A stretch of 64,000 nucleotides of DNA from Cymbidium sinense (GCA_021442155.1 CM038229.1:97062271-97126270); one strand, 5' to 3'. Positions 49,341 to 62,880 are shown, counted from the stretch's first letter. Translations and numbers: made by a program. Notes: generated by a model not told the origin, from the letters alone.

Positions 49341-49660
49341 GAGAAATTGTATCATGATAATGACTAAAGTTTGGTCACAATAAATTTTAAAAGTTTTTGA
49401 GTTAATTTTGAGAAGAGTGTGTTATAAAGATAATCAATCTTTTGTATTATACTCATCTCAAAGCAAATTCAAGAATTTTAAAAATAATAAGTTCTGGTAA
49501 AGATACCTTCACAACATTTTCTTTTGTAAAAAAACAATTAAAAGAGAACTTTTAATGAATCGGTTAATTTTAAAGCTTTTGTAGTTATCTTTCAAATTAA
49601 AATCCTTTATTATACAGCCTTCATCTCCTCTCAATTTCTTCATTCACATATCTTGATTTT
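47140..49660. other. AT-rich intergenic DNA with short simple repeats
   Basis: Holds a TCATC/ATCAT-rich stretch (47710-47800) and a TA microsatellite at 49310-49337; another TA run lies just before, at 47113-47134. No genes seen. Confidence 0.5.
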
Positions 49661-49664
49661 ACTT

Positions 49665-50055
49665 TCTTTTTTTTCAAGGAAAAATGAGGGTCACGCTCAT
49701 TTCATTAAGGATTAAAGAAGGCTTACAAAAAAAGCAGAGGGAGAAAAATCTTCCCGATCTGCCAAAAAACCTTATACAAAAGTGAAATTATTGTCAAGCT
49801 ATAAACTATGCAGTACAAAGAAGAGAGTAATATGAAAAAACTATAAGGAGAGCTCAAGTTGTCCAAAGAATGGGAAGTAATCATATAACGCTCCATGGCA
49901 ACGCTCGGATGAATCAACAAATGATCCTTCGCCCAACACATTCGCCGAAATAAGATCGGCAATAGCAGAGGCATAAAGTGAAAAAATAAATGACACCATA
50001 CTTTCCAGATCCATCCAGTGATCAAAATCATCAAATTAAGGTAAGAAAGTGTCAC
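49665..50055 (-). mobile_element. Possible 5'-truncated LINE 3' end
   Basis: On the minus strand a short open frame (50055 to 49723) is followed by TTTGTAAGCCTTCTTTAATC, CTTAATGAAATGAGCGTG, CCTCATTTTTCC and an A run (about 49670). A short coding end, a TAAT-rich tail and terminal A run suggest an L1-type LINE end. The frame itself shows no motif I can name, and no target-site duplication was found. Confidence 0.35.
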
Positions 50056-51598
50056 CAGAAAGCCACTATTATTTATTTATATCTCGCTTTACTTAGTATC
50101 CCTCTATTATTTATTTATTTATTTTTTCGATAGAACAAACGGATTATATATCTTATATGTATTTGATGTATGTCATATCATATATGTATTAAATATTGCA
50201 TATTTTAATATTCAAATTATCATTGTATCATTAATTACATGCATAGTTATATAGGAAATAGGTTAGGGTTAACATGGAAGGCCTTATAGGGCTTAGCAAA
50301 GAAATGCCATAATTCTTTGAGTAGTAATGGGTTATTTTATTTTATTGAAATAATTAATTAATAAGGATGATTCTCGGTTAATGCAGGCTAGTTGTAATTT
50401 TTTTAGAATGATGATCGTAAAATTAATATGAGAAAATCATTTTTTTTTTTTAAAATTGCTGTGTGTATTGTGAGTATATTTTTTTTTGTAAAAGCAATCA
50501 TAATTTTTTTTTTAAGACTAACTCACTCTAATATATATGATTCTATAAGCACCTCTTGACTATATAAATTTTTAAAAATAATAATAAGAAAAATAATGAC
50601 TAAATAAATGTGTGACAAAGCTCCAGAAATTAAAACAGTGGAAAAGATGTCTCAAATAGACTCTTATTCTATCATAATTAGTTGAATTGAATATGGGGAC
50701 AAAGTGGTGGATGTGGCTCTCCAATTTATAGGAATTATTCTTAGCCTAAGTCTTCTTATCATTTATTAGTTGCACCTAAAGATTTGAATGAAAGGATTAG
50801 CTATAAGAGGCAAATATATAACATAGAGAATTATTAGATTTAATTAATATAAATTTTAAGTTTCTTAAATCAACATTGACTTACATTTATCTAAAAATAA
50901 ATTTAAATTTTTAGTAAATTATATTGAATTAAATTAATCTGCGATTATTTTAGCCTAAGTTTTCTTATCATTTATTCTCCTTAAGATATCCTCACATTAT
51001 TTATTATCATTAATTTTTATAATCCTATTCTTAATTTTATTTTAAATAAATTATATTCTTAATATGTCAAATGATAACTAATTTTATCCAGAAGCTGAAT
51101 ACTAAAATTTTGAAATTTATTTTAAGATAAGCATGTATAAAAACTAATTGACTATTCGTATAACATATTTATCTTCTAGTAAATTTTAAAAAAAACATAT
51201 TTTTAATAAAATCCAAATTTTCTTTAAATTACATAATTACCCTCTACAACTCATCCCTATCTTCACATGCACTAATAAATTATTACAATACCTAAGCTAA
51301 AAATCATTTATGCAAATTGAAGAGATACATTGCATCAGAGCACCATTTTCTCCCTAGTGTTCTTTTCAACTAATTATAAAGGAAGAAATCGTCCTTATTT
51401 AAAAAAAAAATCATTAGGATAAGATTCTTCTTATATATATATATATATATATATGCACTTAATATTTAATAAATAAATAATCATATATTATTATTATTAT
51501 TATTTTGAGATTATGAGTTTGTGAGGATTATTTAACTCACATATATCATAATTATATATTATTGTAGTAGAGCATTAATTACGGGCCAAACAATTTCT
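50056..51598. other. AT-rich intergenic DNA
   Basis: T and A runs, a TA repeat at 51431-51454 and an ATT repeat near 51486. Nothing else recognised. Confidence 0.5.
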
Positions 51599-51599
51599 C

Positions 51600-51790
51600 A
51601 AATACGGACATGCAAATCTGACTGTGCTAAGGTGACGTGGCAGAAGTACGCTGGCGTCGCCGTTACGTCACTAGCGGCGGTCCCATGACGGTGATGTGAT
51701 CGTAACGGATAACGGCCACGCTGATGAGCACGCTGCGAGAGCGTTCTTCTTGTGGGGCCCATATGATACGTGTCGTGCATATGGGAGTTA
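51600..51790. promoter_or_regulatory. Isolated GC-rich block with clustered ACGT-core sites
   Basis: In 190 bases of GC-rich sequence surrounded by AT-rich DNA: TGACGTGG (51633-51640), TTACGTCA (51663-51670), GGGGCCCA (51754-51761) and TACGTGTC (51767-51774). These resemble bZIP/ABRE sites and a TCP-type site, as in stress-responsive plant promoters. No gene clearly starts on either side, so it may be a promoter relic or a captured fragment. Confidence 0.4.
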
Positions 51791-51799
51791 GATGATCTG

Positions 51800-53235
51800 T
51801 CCAATCTTCCTCGTGGTAATCTTTATAATTTTACTTGTTTTTTGGTTGTTCGATTATTAAAAATCATATAATTTGATTTTTATGCAATGAGCTTGACTAT
51901 CAAGATTCATAGATGAATATGATTTTATATTTATTTTATTATTTTTAAGTGATAAGTGATAGATTATTTTTAAAATGATAATTTATAATTAAGTTTTTTA
52001 ACTTCTAAAAGTAGATTTAATTAATTGTTCAACATGAATGTTTAGTACTTGACATCTTCTTTTCATTGATTTTTGTGTTAATTTTTTTACTGATATTAAT
52101 ATAAGTAAATAATCTTCATGTGTTGTTAGTAGGGGAGGAACAAAATTATTTTTTGAGAGTGGATAAATGTTTTATATAAAAAATAAATTTTGGCTTCGTT
52201 TTAGGATCACCATGATTGAGACTCCAAAAGCTGAGCCATTGAATTCGGACGAGGAAGAAAGACTTGGGCTTTGAGGGGAACCTTGCTGCAACACCACTTG
52301 CTTGGCCATGGTTTCTTCCAATCGATCCTTCAGCAAGTGATGCCTCTTCCTCATCTACTCTCTTTTAATTTATTCCTTTATTTCATCCTCTCCTCAATGT
52401 TTGTAGAAGATAGTAGAAGAACTCATAAATTGTTTTAAAAGCAAATTACCTAATCGTCCTCTTATTATGAGAAAAAAAAAAAATTATTGCCCACCTGACT
52501 ATAACTTGATTTCGCCCATGGTTGATAGGAAAGGTAAGAAAAATAAAATTATCAATTTTTTTGTGAGCGATTGAAGTAGATTGGAAAATTTTAAAATAAA
52601 TTAATTAAAATAGTATTGAATTTAAAATTATATAAAAATAAATATAAACTAAATTTTAATTTTAATTAAATTGAAAATAATAATAATATGCATGATATAC
52701 CGGTTAAATGGAACTCAAAATATGACAAAATAAAATTATTTCATCTGCCTAATTCAAATTTGAGAATACAAATTATAATTATGTGATAACTACTTTTAAA
52801 CATATTTAAATTCAAATAAAAAAAATATGTAGCAGTCATATAATATGTCATCTTTCAACCCTTAATTATATATAAAAATGCATATATAAAAGATCTATTA
52901 AATAGATTCATTGTCATTTCATTGAATAGTCATGTAGTATTTTCGAATGTTGGCCATGATAGTGAGTTTTAGTGTTGGTGTTGAAGACGAATGTGAGCCG
53001 TATTCACAATATTAGATGTCAGTATTGGTATCAATATATAATGTGTCGGTCATGGTGGCATTATTATACATCGATTGAGCTACGAACTCTCTTTGATGGT
53101 ATTAACACTTTCGATATTATTTTATTTATATCATAAAAATATTTATTTCAATTATAAATTTATTAAAGATGGAATTCAAATGATCCCAGAATCAAGTTCG
53201 GAAGTTTTTTACTTTAAAGAACTAGTTTTCGATAT
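51800..53235. other. AT-rich intergenic DNA
   Basis: The only less AT-rich piece is 52190-52350, which on the minus strand gives a 60-codon frame rich in Ser and Gln with no known motif. Too short to call a gene. Confidence 0.45.
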
Positions 53236-53468
53236 TGTAAGAAATATAAATCTAATGGAAATTCTCTCAACTTTATTAGGAAGATTATAGATATTTATAT
53301 ACATGAGTATACATTGTAAATTGCTAGTAAAGGCAAGCAATGATGGATATCAAAGGCAGCTTATAATTACTGATAAACATAATGTCAACTCACTAAATCT
53401 AAAAATAATTTGAATGCGATAAATCTATTGGAGTAGAAATGGTAGAGTTTAATTATATTTCCTTAATA
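53236..53468 (-). repeat. 3' LTR of the minus-strand copia element
   Basis: On the minus strand it starts TATTAAGGAAATATA, after CGGGGCA, and ends CTTACA. A TATA-like GTATATAAATATC and an AATAAA lie in it in the right order. Length about 233 bp, in keeping with Ale/Ivana-like elements. The first base pair TG is TA here. Confidence 0.6.
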
Positions 53469-53519
53469 TGCCCCGACAAGATGTGGCTTCCACTGAAGAC
53501 ACCAATCATGGATTGGAGA

Positions 53520-53880
53520 TGATGGAAATAGGATTTTGGAAGCAGCTTTAGTTAGTATGTTAGCAAGTTGAGTATTTGTGGAGACACGTGAGATTGTAAT
53601 GGATCCATCGCCATTTTTTCATGAACATAGTGATAATCCAATCTTACGTGTTTCATTTAAGAGCGTAACACCGGATTTGCAGAGATATGTTCTTCCTAGA
53701 TTATCATATATTAAATGTGGTGGATTGAATTTGATACAAAATTTTGTGAGAAGATTCGATGAAAGTTTGACAGTTGTGGATGCAATGGCTCTATATTCAA
53801 CTTTTGTAGAGGATCTTGCAATTGTTCATTGTTTCTTGGAACACCGTGATATTAGATTTGAGCCAAGAAAAATAATATAG
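53520..53880 (-). pseudogene. Copia RNase H remnant
   Basis: Minus-strand reading gives SKKQ-stop-TIARSSTKVEYRAIASTT, then a NPPHLIYDNLGRTYLC stretch (usual catalytic D in IYCDN kept as IYDN) and LDYHYVHEKM in another frame. These are standard copia RNase H landmarks. The forward open frame 53578-53880 is only the opposite strand of this. Confidence 0.85.
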
Positions 53881-54299
53881 GTTGAGATGAAAGTATAATC
53901 ATCTTGATTAGCCCACGATCGAGCACACATATGATTTAGGGAGGATGATTTTTGGAGAAGAAGAGCATGTGCTATAGTCGCTTTGAGGCATTGAAGTAAC
54001 CTTTTGGATCTGTTTAATGTAGTTGAGTTTGTGACTGCATGAATTAGGTCAATTTATTGATGTACGCAATGTTAGGTCGTGAGTGATGGATATTGTAGGC
54101 TCCCTATTAAGCTGTGATATTGCTTGGTGTTTGAGGGTCGATCCATCATTTAATTATAGTGAAGGTGATGATTGGTGTTGCCATTTTCTTTATTCCATCC
54201 ATTAGGAATCTCAAGAATGTCACACATATAAGTGTGTTGTGATAGAATAATGCCCACGTGGTTGGAATTGCTTTGATTTCAAGAAAGTAGTGAACTTTG

Positions 54300-54960
54300 C
54301 TAAGGTCTTTGATGGAGAATCATTTAGTAAGTGCATCGATAATTTCTTTAACAATATTATTTGAGTTTTCAATGGTAAGTGGATCATCTACATACACTAA
54401 GAGATAAATTGCGAGAATTTTTGTAATGGATAAAGAGTGAAGGATCGATATAGTGCTTTTGAATCTTAGAAATTGAACAAAAGATTTGAGTTCAGCATAC
54501 CATGCTCGTGGTGCTTGTTTAAGGCCATAGAGGGATCGATGAAGCTTCCATACATGATGTTGTTTTGACTCATTTATAAAACTTGGCGCTTGAGTCATGA
54601 AGACCTCTTCGCTTAAACTCACATGTAGAAATGCATTGTTGACATCTAATTGATGAATCATCCATTATTTTGAGATAGCAATTGTGAAGACAACACAGAT
54701 TATCATGGGTTTGATCAGTGGTTGAATGTCTGACATAGTCAATACCTAGTCTTTGGTGACATCTTTTGGCAACAAGCGAGAGCTTTGTAGAGATTTATGG
54801 TTCCAATTGGGAGTATTTTGATTTGGAAAATCCATTTGCAAACTATGATGTTTTGATTGTCGAGGAATAGATTCTAGGTGTTGTTCCTATGTAGTACTTC
54901 CATTTCAACTTGCATGACTTATTTCCACCTTTGGATGCTTTAGTGCATGTTTGGTTGTTG
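54300..54960 (-). pseudogene. Copia reverse transcriptase remnant
   Basis: Minus strand: CKWIFQIK, YKARLVAKRCHQRLGIDY, then QLDVNNAFLHVSLSEEVFMT, VWKLHRSLYGLKQAPRAWYA and LLVYVDDPLTIEN. QLDVNNAFL and the catalytic YVDD are the hallmark copia RT motifs. 54661-54320 is still open (113 codons); the rest is split by frameshifts. Confidence 0.92.
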
Positions 54961-55476
54961 TTGGCTCCATGGTTGAGGTTAGTGGGTGTTCATGGCGTAA
55001 AAGAGTACTTGGTGTGGGTTTGAAGATGTTGCTTTGAATCGAGTTACCATAGGATGTGCAACATAGTTGCGTTTGGATCATACCTTGAGGTTAATCACTT
55101 GATTGTGCGTGTTGTGTAGCTCGTGAGGAGATGTTCTAGTCATGGTTTGTAATTAGTTGTGTTACTTCGGTTGGGAATAAAATGGATGGTTGGTTTGGTG
55201 TGATATGTTGTAATTAGCGTGTTACTTTGGGAATAAAATGGATGGTTGGTTTGGTGTGATATGTTAGTTTTGGTTGGTATGAGGGGTTGTCGCAGATGAG
55301 GGGTGCATTGATAGTGGGAGATGTTCTTGGTATTTGATTTGTAGTATGGAGTAGAGGACTTAAGATTGGTGATGTCGTTGAAGATGGAATGTTAATTATA
55401 TTATCATAGTGTGTGTTTCGGAAGAAGGGGTATTATTTGTTATAGAGATTGTGCTTTTTCAGTCCCCATGGATAAA

Positions 55477-56290
55477 TTAATTGAGTTTGTTTTGTCTTTG
55501 TTGTGAAAGTTTGGAAGGGATGGAAAATGATCTTGATAAATTAAACATGCCGAGAAATGAATATTTTGTGATTGATAGGTTCAAAGCAAATGTACGATTG
55601 TGTCTATTTAAAAAACCAAGAAAGATGCATGGCTTTAATTGTTGATCATGTTTGTATTTGGTGTAGGTCGAAGCCAATGATAGCATAAGCAATCAAATAT
55701 CCTTAGTTTTGAGTAGTTTGGAAGTTTTGAGAAATACATTCAAATGGTGATTTATTTTGAAGAGTTGTTATAGTGCGATTGATGAGGTAAATGATTGTGT
55801 CCAAGGCATATGGCCATAGTGAGAGAGGTAAGTTAACACATTGAAGTAGAATTAGTCTAGTTTCAACAATGTATTGATTTCATCATTCTTGAACTTATAT
55901 GTAAAGGAGTGTAGGGTAGTGTAATGAGATGTTGAATATTCAATCATTGTTTTAAATTTTAAAAAATTTGATAAGCAACATATTTGTTAGTCATTGAGAA
56001 GAGCCATGAATATTTTGTATAATGATTAAAAAATTAACATAATAGGATAGACGTCGTTAATTGGATTGGGGATGGTCCTAAACATCGAGTACAAAAGAAC
56101 AATAGGACACCTACTTATCATAGTAAAATTAGAAAATGGTAGTTTTTTATCTTTTGCTACACGAGTCACAAACGATATATGAAATGAGTAAAGTTTGTTG
56201 GAGAGATTATTTATGGAGATGATATGATAAAGAACCTTTGTTGAGGGATGGCCGGAGGATCATGCCATAGTGTTGTGTTTGATTTCAGCC
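55477..56290 (-). pseudogene. Copia integrase remnant
   Basis: Minus strand: LWHDPPAIPQQRF (GAG-pre-integrase start), VAKDKKLPFSNFTMISRCPI (zinc-binding region with lost Cys), LPLSLWPYALDTIIYLINR with KSPFEC, and KPCIFLGF with RTFALNLSITK (integrase C-terminal segment, 55477-55692). The catalytic core between about 55940 and 56040 is shortened, so the acids cannot be placed. Confidence 0.82.
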
Positions 56291-56760
56291 CTTATTTTGG
56301 GTGATGTCGAGTCTTCGTGATGCTTGGAAACTTCGATATATTATTCTTACTCCCCTCTTGCTCTAGTAGTGCCCCTGTTGAGATCCTTGATACAAAAATA
56401 AGTAGGATTAAATTCTATTGAGGTATGATTAGTAGTGCATAACTAGCAAACAAGATTAAATTTTGTTTCATATTTAGTGCAAATAAAATATATCGAGAAT
56501 AAAATATTTGTTGGGGTTGATAGAGTTATTTTTTCTATGTGTGTTATTTGAACACTTTAGCCATTTTCGATAACTATATTATTGGATCCTTCATATGGTT
56601 ATCTTAGAGATAATATATTCATATCTATCGTGACATGGAGTGAAGTTCTACGTTAAGAAGCTAAGTGGATCGACACTCTTGATTGCTAATGGTATGTTCC
56701 GGCTTTAAGTGGTATTGAAAGGCCTATTAGTCTTTTTTTTTGTGTATCATTCCTTAGTGG
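56291..56760 (-). pseudogene. Copia protease-region remnant
   Basis: Minus strand: SVQITHIEKITLSTPTNILF, CTTNHTSIEFNPTYFCIKDL and NRGTT-RARGE correspond to the segment between protease and integrase in plant copia. The protease active site (DSGA type) is not seen. Confidence 0.7.
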
Positions 56761-57440
56761 TGTGACCATGTTTGTCTAAAAATTGGCAAATTGGTTTTGA
56801 GTCCTTAGCTATGTGGGAAGAGGATAATGTATCTTGATAATTATGATTCTATTTTTGCATTCATCCTCCCTTGTGTTGATTACAATCATATTTTGAGAGC
56901 TAATAGTGATTGTTGGAAGATGGTCACACGTGAGCTTCTTTTCAAGAAGTCTTCATATGTCAAATTTTTCATAAAGAGCTTGAAAGAAATGGGTTATTCT
57001 GCCGAATGGCTCCACTAAAAGAAATCTTATCGATACCATTCTGATAAGAGAATGATATCATCCTTTTTTAGCCATGATCCAACCATTGCTAGTTGGTCTG
57101 TAAGACTCTTGATTGTTTGGAGATACTAGGTGACAAATGCTTTGCCATGAGTTATTTGGGAGAGTTTTTTCTTGAGAAATAAGATTCTAGTTCTTAATCC
57201 ATGCACATCCCAGGGAGTTTTTCTCATGCATCCGAGCTGATGAAGTCGAGGTGATATAAGTCGTGAGTGGTTCGATAGAGATGCAAACATGCCATGTAAC
57301 AACAACGGTCTTGTTGTATCCAAATTATGTAGTTCAGTTTGCAACCTCATGATCTCCTTGAGTGATGGTGGGAGGAGGTTGTGGAGTGTTGCCATTGATG
57401 TACTTGAATAGATTATATCTTTGAAGTAATTATAGAATCT
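56761..57440 (-). pseudogene. Copia gag remnant with zinc knuckle
   Basis: Minus strand, several frames: IIWIQQDRCCYMACL-like text near 57320, RTRILFLKKKLSQITHGKAF (about 57140-57200), YLQTIKSLTDQLAMVGSWLK near 57090, and a knuckle KPICQFLDKHGHTTKE where a stop stands for the last Cys and Leu for the second. This order (UBN2 helices, then CCHC knuckle) is that of copia Gag. Confidence 0.75.
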
Positions 57441-57515
57441 CGCACGATGGATAGTTATTAATGTAAGTTTGAAAGGGAGTTGAGCTATTGGGTTTATGAA
57501 AATAAGCGAAGAACG

Positions 57516-57785
57516 ATGTGAAATATGTTAAGTGAAGTTTCAATTTTATGCTATGATTTTATTTGAAAATAGAATCCTTATTCAACAATTTTGGGTAAGT
57601 TGAATGAATATGGTTATTTTTAAAAATGTGCTTTTGAAAAGATGGAAACTTAACCTAACATATGTGAAATATGTTAAGTGAAGTTTCAATTTTATGCTAT
57701 GATTTTATTTAAAATAGAATCCTCATTCAACAATTTTGGGTATGTTGAATGAATATGGTTATTTTCAAAATATGCTTTTGAAAAG
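57516..57785 (+). repeat. Tandem duplication, period 146 bp
   Basis: ATGTGAAATATGTTAAGTGA begins copies at 57516 and 57662. The second copy is nearly identical for about 124 bases and then stops. Confidence 0.9.
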
Positions 57786-60700
57786 AACCTCCATGTAGCA
57801 ATCATAGGGATTGTTAAATGGGGTTTGATTATGTGAGTTTTATGAAAGGTGCTTTTGGAAAGTGGCATTTTACAAAAGAGTTTGTTTTATTAAATATAGA
57901 TGAACCTTGCCTCACCAAGTTAGTGGTAAGGAGGGTCTAAATCATTATTATCTCGCCTTCATTGATAAATATTATTTTTCACCTCTGAGCCTAATAGGTG
58001 TTTCAAGACCTACACAGAGTGAGGTCCTAAAACTTAAAGGATGTTGGCTAACTTTGCTTAAGAATAAAATAAGTTAAGTGTCAACGGAAGGAAAGATGGC
58101 CTTAGACTCACATAAAATGCAAGTTCACTATCAATGCTTAGAGATACACTCACTACTAGAGATGAAGAGAGGAACCATCCCCAACTAAGTCACTAGAAAA
58201 TCTCGGTGTTTATTTTTGGTGATTTAGTTTGGGTTTGTATAGTGGACACATGAGACTGAGTACTTATTGAGGTGATCAACATTGAGGAATAGTGTACTAT
58301 CTCGAAAGATAGAAATTACTATCCTACAATGGACCTAATCACCTAATAAGGACTCCTAATATATGATGGGTCTTGAACATACCATATATTTTCCACCACT
58401 TTACATGAATGAATAAAGTAGGGTTTATTTAAACCGGGTTCTAAAGTGCCCTATAAAGCTCTATAGTTAATTACATCTTAAAGAAAGTGAATCCCTTAAA
58501 AAATACTCTCGATTAAAGCGATGATTATTGTCTCCAAGGAATTCAAAAGACGGACTATCAATAAATTGATTATGTTTTAGAAAATCAAGTGGGATGGATC
58601 AAAAGTAGAGAGTTATTATTAAAACCAAAGAGATGAGTATGAAGTGCTCATGATACTAGAAGCCTAGTGAGCACTCCAATCTATCATATGGTTGGACTTT
58701 ATATTTTTGAAATTGAAGAGATTTTATATGTTTGAGTTGATATTTCATTAGAAAGCTAGGACTTATACTCTAACATGAGATTGTTGATGCCTAAGAGGTG
58801 AGAATTTATGCTTGTAGCCTAAAGGGAAACGAAAACCTTAGATCCTAAATCTAGGAGATTTTATGAAGGCCCAAGCAAGACCTAAATCTAAGATGAAAGT
58901 GGGTATATGGTTCACCTCCATAAGAGAGAGTAACCACCACTACTGGAATTATTACGCATGGAGTGAGAGCTAGTTAACTCTTCCTGCAGCTTCAAATCTA
59001 TGTAGGCAAGTCTTATACTTTTGTAAGATGGCTAGGTTGTTATTATTTAGAAAAAAACCTAAGTCCTTAAACCACTTCCTAAGAGAGCATGAGGGGTATG
59101 CAAAATAGTTTAATCTAAAATCTTATTATATTTAATTTAATTTTAGACTCTTTATTTGACAGGCTATAGAATTTTATATGCTGAATGTATGAGAAATTGA
59201 TTATGGGATAAATCAAAAGAGAAATAGGTGTTCTTCTTTCATAGGCTCTCAAAGGTTAAGCCCTTACTATCCGGCAAAAGATGGAAGCCCTCTTTTAGCA
59301 AGAGTGAAATAACATGATATGCATGATATTAAACATACAATCATCTAACTAAGGGGTTGTTAAATATTTTATTATCTTGATTTAATGCCTAGGCTTTTAT
59401 GTAAGGTTATGAGTTATTTTAGGAAATTTAGTTATGAGTTGTTGGGTTTGGGTAAAAATTAATTTTTATCCTAGAGCCTAATCGATCCGTGATATATAAT
59501 AATCACCAATCACAAATAAACTATGAAAAGATATATCTTTTAATGCACAAGCTAAACAAAATATCAAATAATTTTATAAAACTATCGCACGAGAATAAGA
59601 GGTCGGGTCGTACTACCGCATAACCCGAGAAGAAATGTGGGTAGCAGAGCTCTACCCTTATGCAAACCCGGATCACAAGAGAATAATTATAACTATAAAT
59701 GATGAATGTTAAGGGGGGTCTTCATTCTTTATTCTTTATTCTTCATTTCTTCATTTCTTCATCTTCCATTTCTTTATCTTTCATTTCTTCATTTATTTCT
59801 TCCTTTTGACTTGATTTGAATGTGCTTGTTCCAAAGGCATCACATAGTATATAAGACTTGGTCTTATAACCAATGCTCATCCTAATCCCCTATAACACTT
59901 ATCCTAATCCTAATGCAAAATTATATTAAAAGATGGATAGTAAATCTAGCTATACATACAAAACAAATGTTAGCTAAACACACTATATAACCCAAGCTAT
60001 ATAAATGATTCATACTTAGCACCCCGCACATGGGTAACCAATCCCACTTGTCCTAACTTAGATTATGTTTAGGGGCTAAGCAACCCGCACATCAAAAAAA
60101 AGTATTTATATTTTAGAAGCCTCTTAAGCACAACCCCTACAAAAAATATGATTAAGCTAATATCACTAACATCTAGCACATACAACCTAACATCCGCCTA
60201 CAACAATACATCACGTAACAAGTATACATCAAATCATACACCACCACATAAAACTAGAAGTAGTGACTTAATCTAATGTGTGTACATTAAGGCTTGTATG
60301 GTATGTCCTAACTAGGCTTTAGAGTTATTATTTCCTAAGTGTGAGGGATTTAATTTATAAAGGGTTGATTTCTTTTAAGTGATTTAATTGATTTGAATAT
60401 TTTACTTAATATTTTCTTTTATTTCAAGTGACCTACACATAACAACTAAGTGTTATAAAGAGAAGAAAGAGAGGGAACCTCTCTTCATCCCTACCTTAAG
60501 TCACTTCTAAAATAAGTTAATCAATCAATTTTCTTTAATGAATGTCTTATGATATGTTTTAATCAATCCTAAGTTTAGTTCACTCTAAATGACCTTATTC
60601 AAAAGAAATGCATCTTAAGATTAATTAGAATGAATTACTATCATATAACACATATTTATTTATTTCTTTCCATCATGTATGTCATGTATATGATTAAATC

Positions 60701-62880
60701 TTAAGCATACCTATACATATATTATGTCGTAGGCATTGAGTGATGAATGAAAGTAAGTGTATTTAGAATTTAAATATTTCATTTGATTGAATTACGAATG
60801 CATATGTTTTAATAAAAAAAGGGATTTTTATCCATTAGCTAAGTACACATTCACATGTATAAAAGTTTTAAGTGAGTATGTCACCATTGTTCTACACAGT
60901 AAGATATAAGACACTTGGCTACTTAAAGTCTCCCTGGATATCATACTAATATATCACTTTTCTTATATATATATAAGTGTATAAGCAACTATAAGAATAG
61001 GAAAACCCATGCAAAAATTGTATTTGATTTATGCTTCTTATTCATTGGTTATATCATATATACATATGTATAAGAGTTTTAAGTGAGTACTGCCATTGTT
61101 CTAGACCAAAGCGTGGTTCAAGACCTACTTGGGGCTACTTAAAGCCTCAAAATTCCTGGATGTCCGGACTAATATACCACTTTTCTTATATACATATGAA
61201 TGTACAAAAAGAATCATAAGAATGAGAAGTCATGGAAGAAGTCATATTTGATTTGATTATATGATTTACATATGTGATATGAAATTCTTCCTAAGTCGTA
61301 GCATGGAGATGCATAGATTAGATTTAGACAAATGTTGTATTCTTTTCAAATGAGCTACACATTTGTAAATCCCATACAAATTCATATAAGGTAAGGAAAG
61401 AGAGCTTCATATTGCATATCTTATATTATCAACATATGCAAATTTATAGATATTTATAATTGACATCACTCCATATATTATAATTAATTTATGGGACTTT
61501 TGATTTAATAGTAATGATAACACCTATTTTTAATTTAAATAAACATATGCAATTTGACATAAAAGAAACCATTTCATTTAGTTAATTTTAAAAGAAATGA
61601 ATGGATGATTACACATGGTAAGCAACATTTAACATGATTGGAAAGAAATAAAGGAACATAAGCACATGATCTTTAAAATAAGGCTATTTAAAATAAACCA
61701 AAGTTCTTTAATGACAGCTTTTAATTTTGAGTTTGATTTGATTTAGGAAATGAAAGAGGTTTGTTAATCTTAATCCCATTCCCCATTTGTGAGTTAATTT
61801 GGTTTAATGAAGAATATTTAGGTTGATTTTATGTTTTAATTAGATTAATGTATGAATTTAGTGAATTAATTGACCCTTACGCACATCACCTTAAGTCAAT
61901 TAACTAATTAATAATGAACCAATATGATATGCAACCATATGAAAAGTAAATTAGTAATGCTCCTAAGAAATGAAAGTGGCCTAATGCAATTGGCTCATGA
62001 TTAATAAGTTAATTAGGCTTAAGGATCTCGCAACTACTTTAATAGTTTTTCACACATGTGAGCTAACTATAATTTCAATATCTCTCACTTTGAGTTATTG
62101 AATACCCAAAGAGCTACCCAAGATTAATTAAATATTGCTTAGGTGTGAAGTTAATTTTAGATTGAGTTAATCAAGCTTATTAATTAATTGATTGAATTCT
62201 TTGATTATATTTTGATTAAAATGATGAAATTAACTGAAAGGGATCAAGGACAAGGCCTCAATCCTAACCCCTAAGTCATTTCAAACACTCAATCGCTCTA
62301 ATTTTTATCTTGAAGATTAATTAATTAATTAAGTAATTAATTACCTCATTAATCATTAACTAATCAAATTCCAAAAAAGTGAAAAAATTTAGGAAATGAA
62401 TTACAAAAAGTATCCCAACCACATTCCTTAAGCTCTCATACTATTCAACAAAGGTAATTAGGATTAAATAATTAATTAAATCACTATTGATTCACTAATT
62501 ATCACTAATTAAATTAAGAAAGTGATTAAGGCTTAATCAATTTATTTTCCTAATTAAGCAACCAATAAAATCTCAAAATATAGGAGAGGCGAGGTCATCC
62601 CTAAACATCTACAAAAGTTGGAGATCAAATGGGTAATTAATTAATGAATAATTAAGCTAATTAGATTTCTAATTATATCTTAATTAAAAAAATTACTATT
62701 CAAAATCAACTAATAATAATTTTTCTAGATTTTACTCAAATATCTTTAAAATGAGCCTAAGTTTATATTTTTCGATTTTTCTAGGATTAGTTATAATTTT
62801 ATAAATTTCAAGCTTAAAATGAATTAATTAGGCTTAATTAAAGCCTTAATCTGTCCCACACATTGACACAACGAGCTTTT
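57786..62880. other. AT-rich, repeat-like DNA of unknown origin
   Basis: No domain, LTR pair or host gene could be recognised. It contains a CT-rich simple stretch (TTCATTTCTTCAT type, 59720-59812), and a duplication with AAGTTTTAAGTGAGTA near 60863 and 61072 (period about 210). TTAATTAATTA-type words are frequent from 61.8 to 62.7 kb. Confidence 0.4.
60857..61240 (+). repeat. Diverged tandem duplication, period about 210 bp
   Basis: Both copies share TAAGTGAGTA, CCATTGTTCTA, GGCTACTTAAAG, CCTGGAT and CACTTTTCTTATATA in that order. Confidence 0.75.

Larger units (their letters stand above)
53236..57440 (-). mobile_element. Ty1/copia element on the minus strand, lacking its left LTR
   Basis: Reading right to left, decayed gag, zinc knuckle, protease, integrase, reverse transcriptase and RNase H follow in copia order and end in a short LTR. 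The internal part is nearly complete in order, but every domain has stops and frameshifts. No copy of the LTR was found on the gag side, where unrelated repeats begin at 57516. Confidence 0.88.

Noticed and set aside
53578..53880. 100-codon forward frame
   Set aside because: It is the opposite strand of the copia RNase H, whose motifs are clear on the minus strand.
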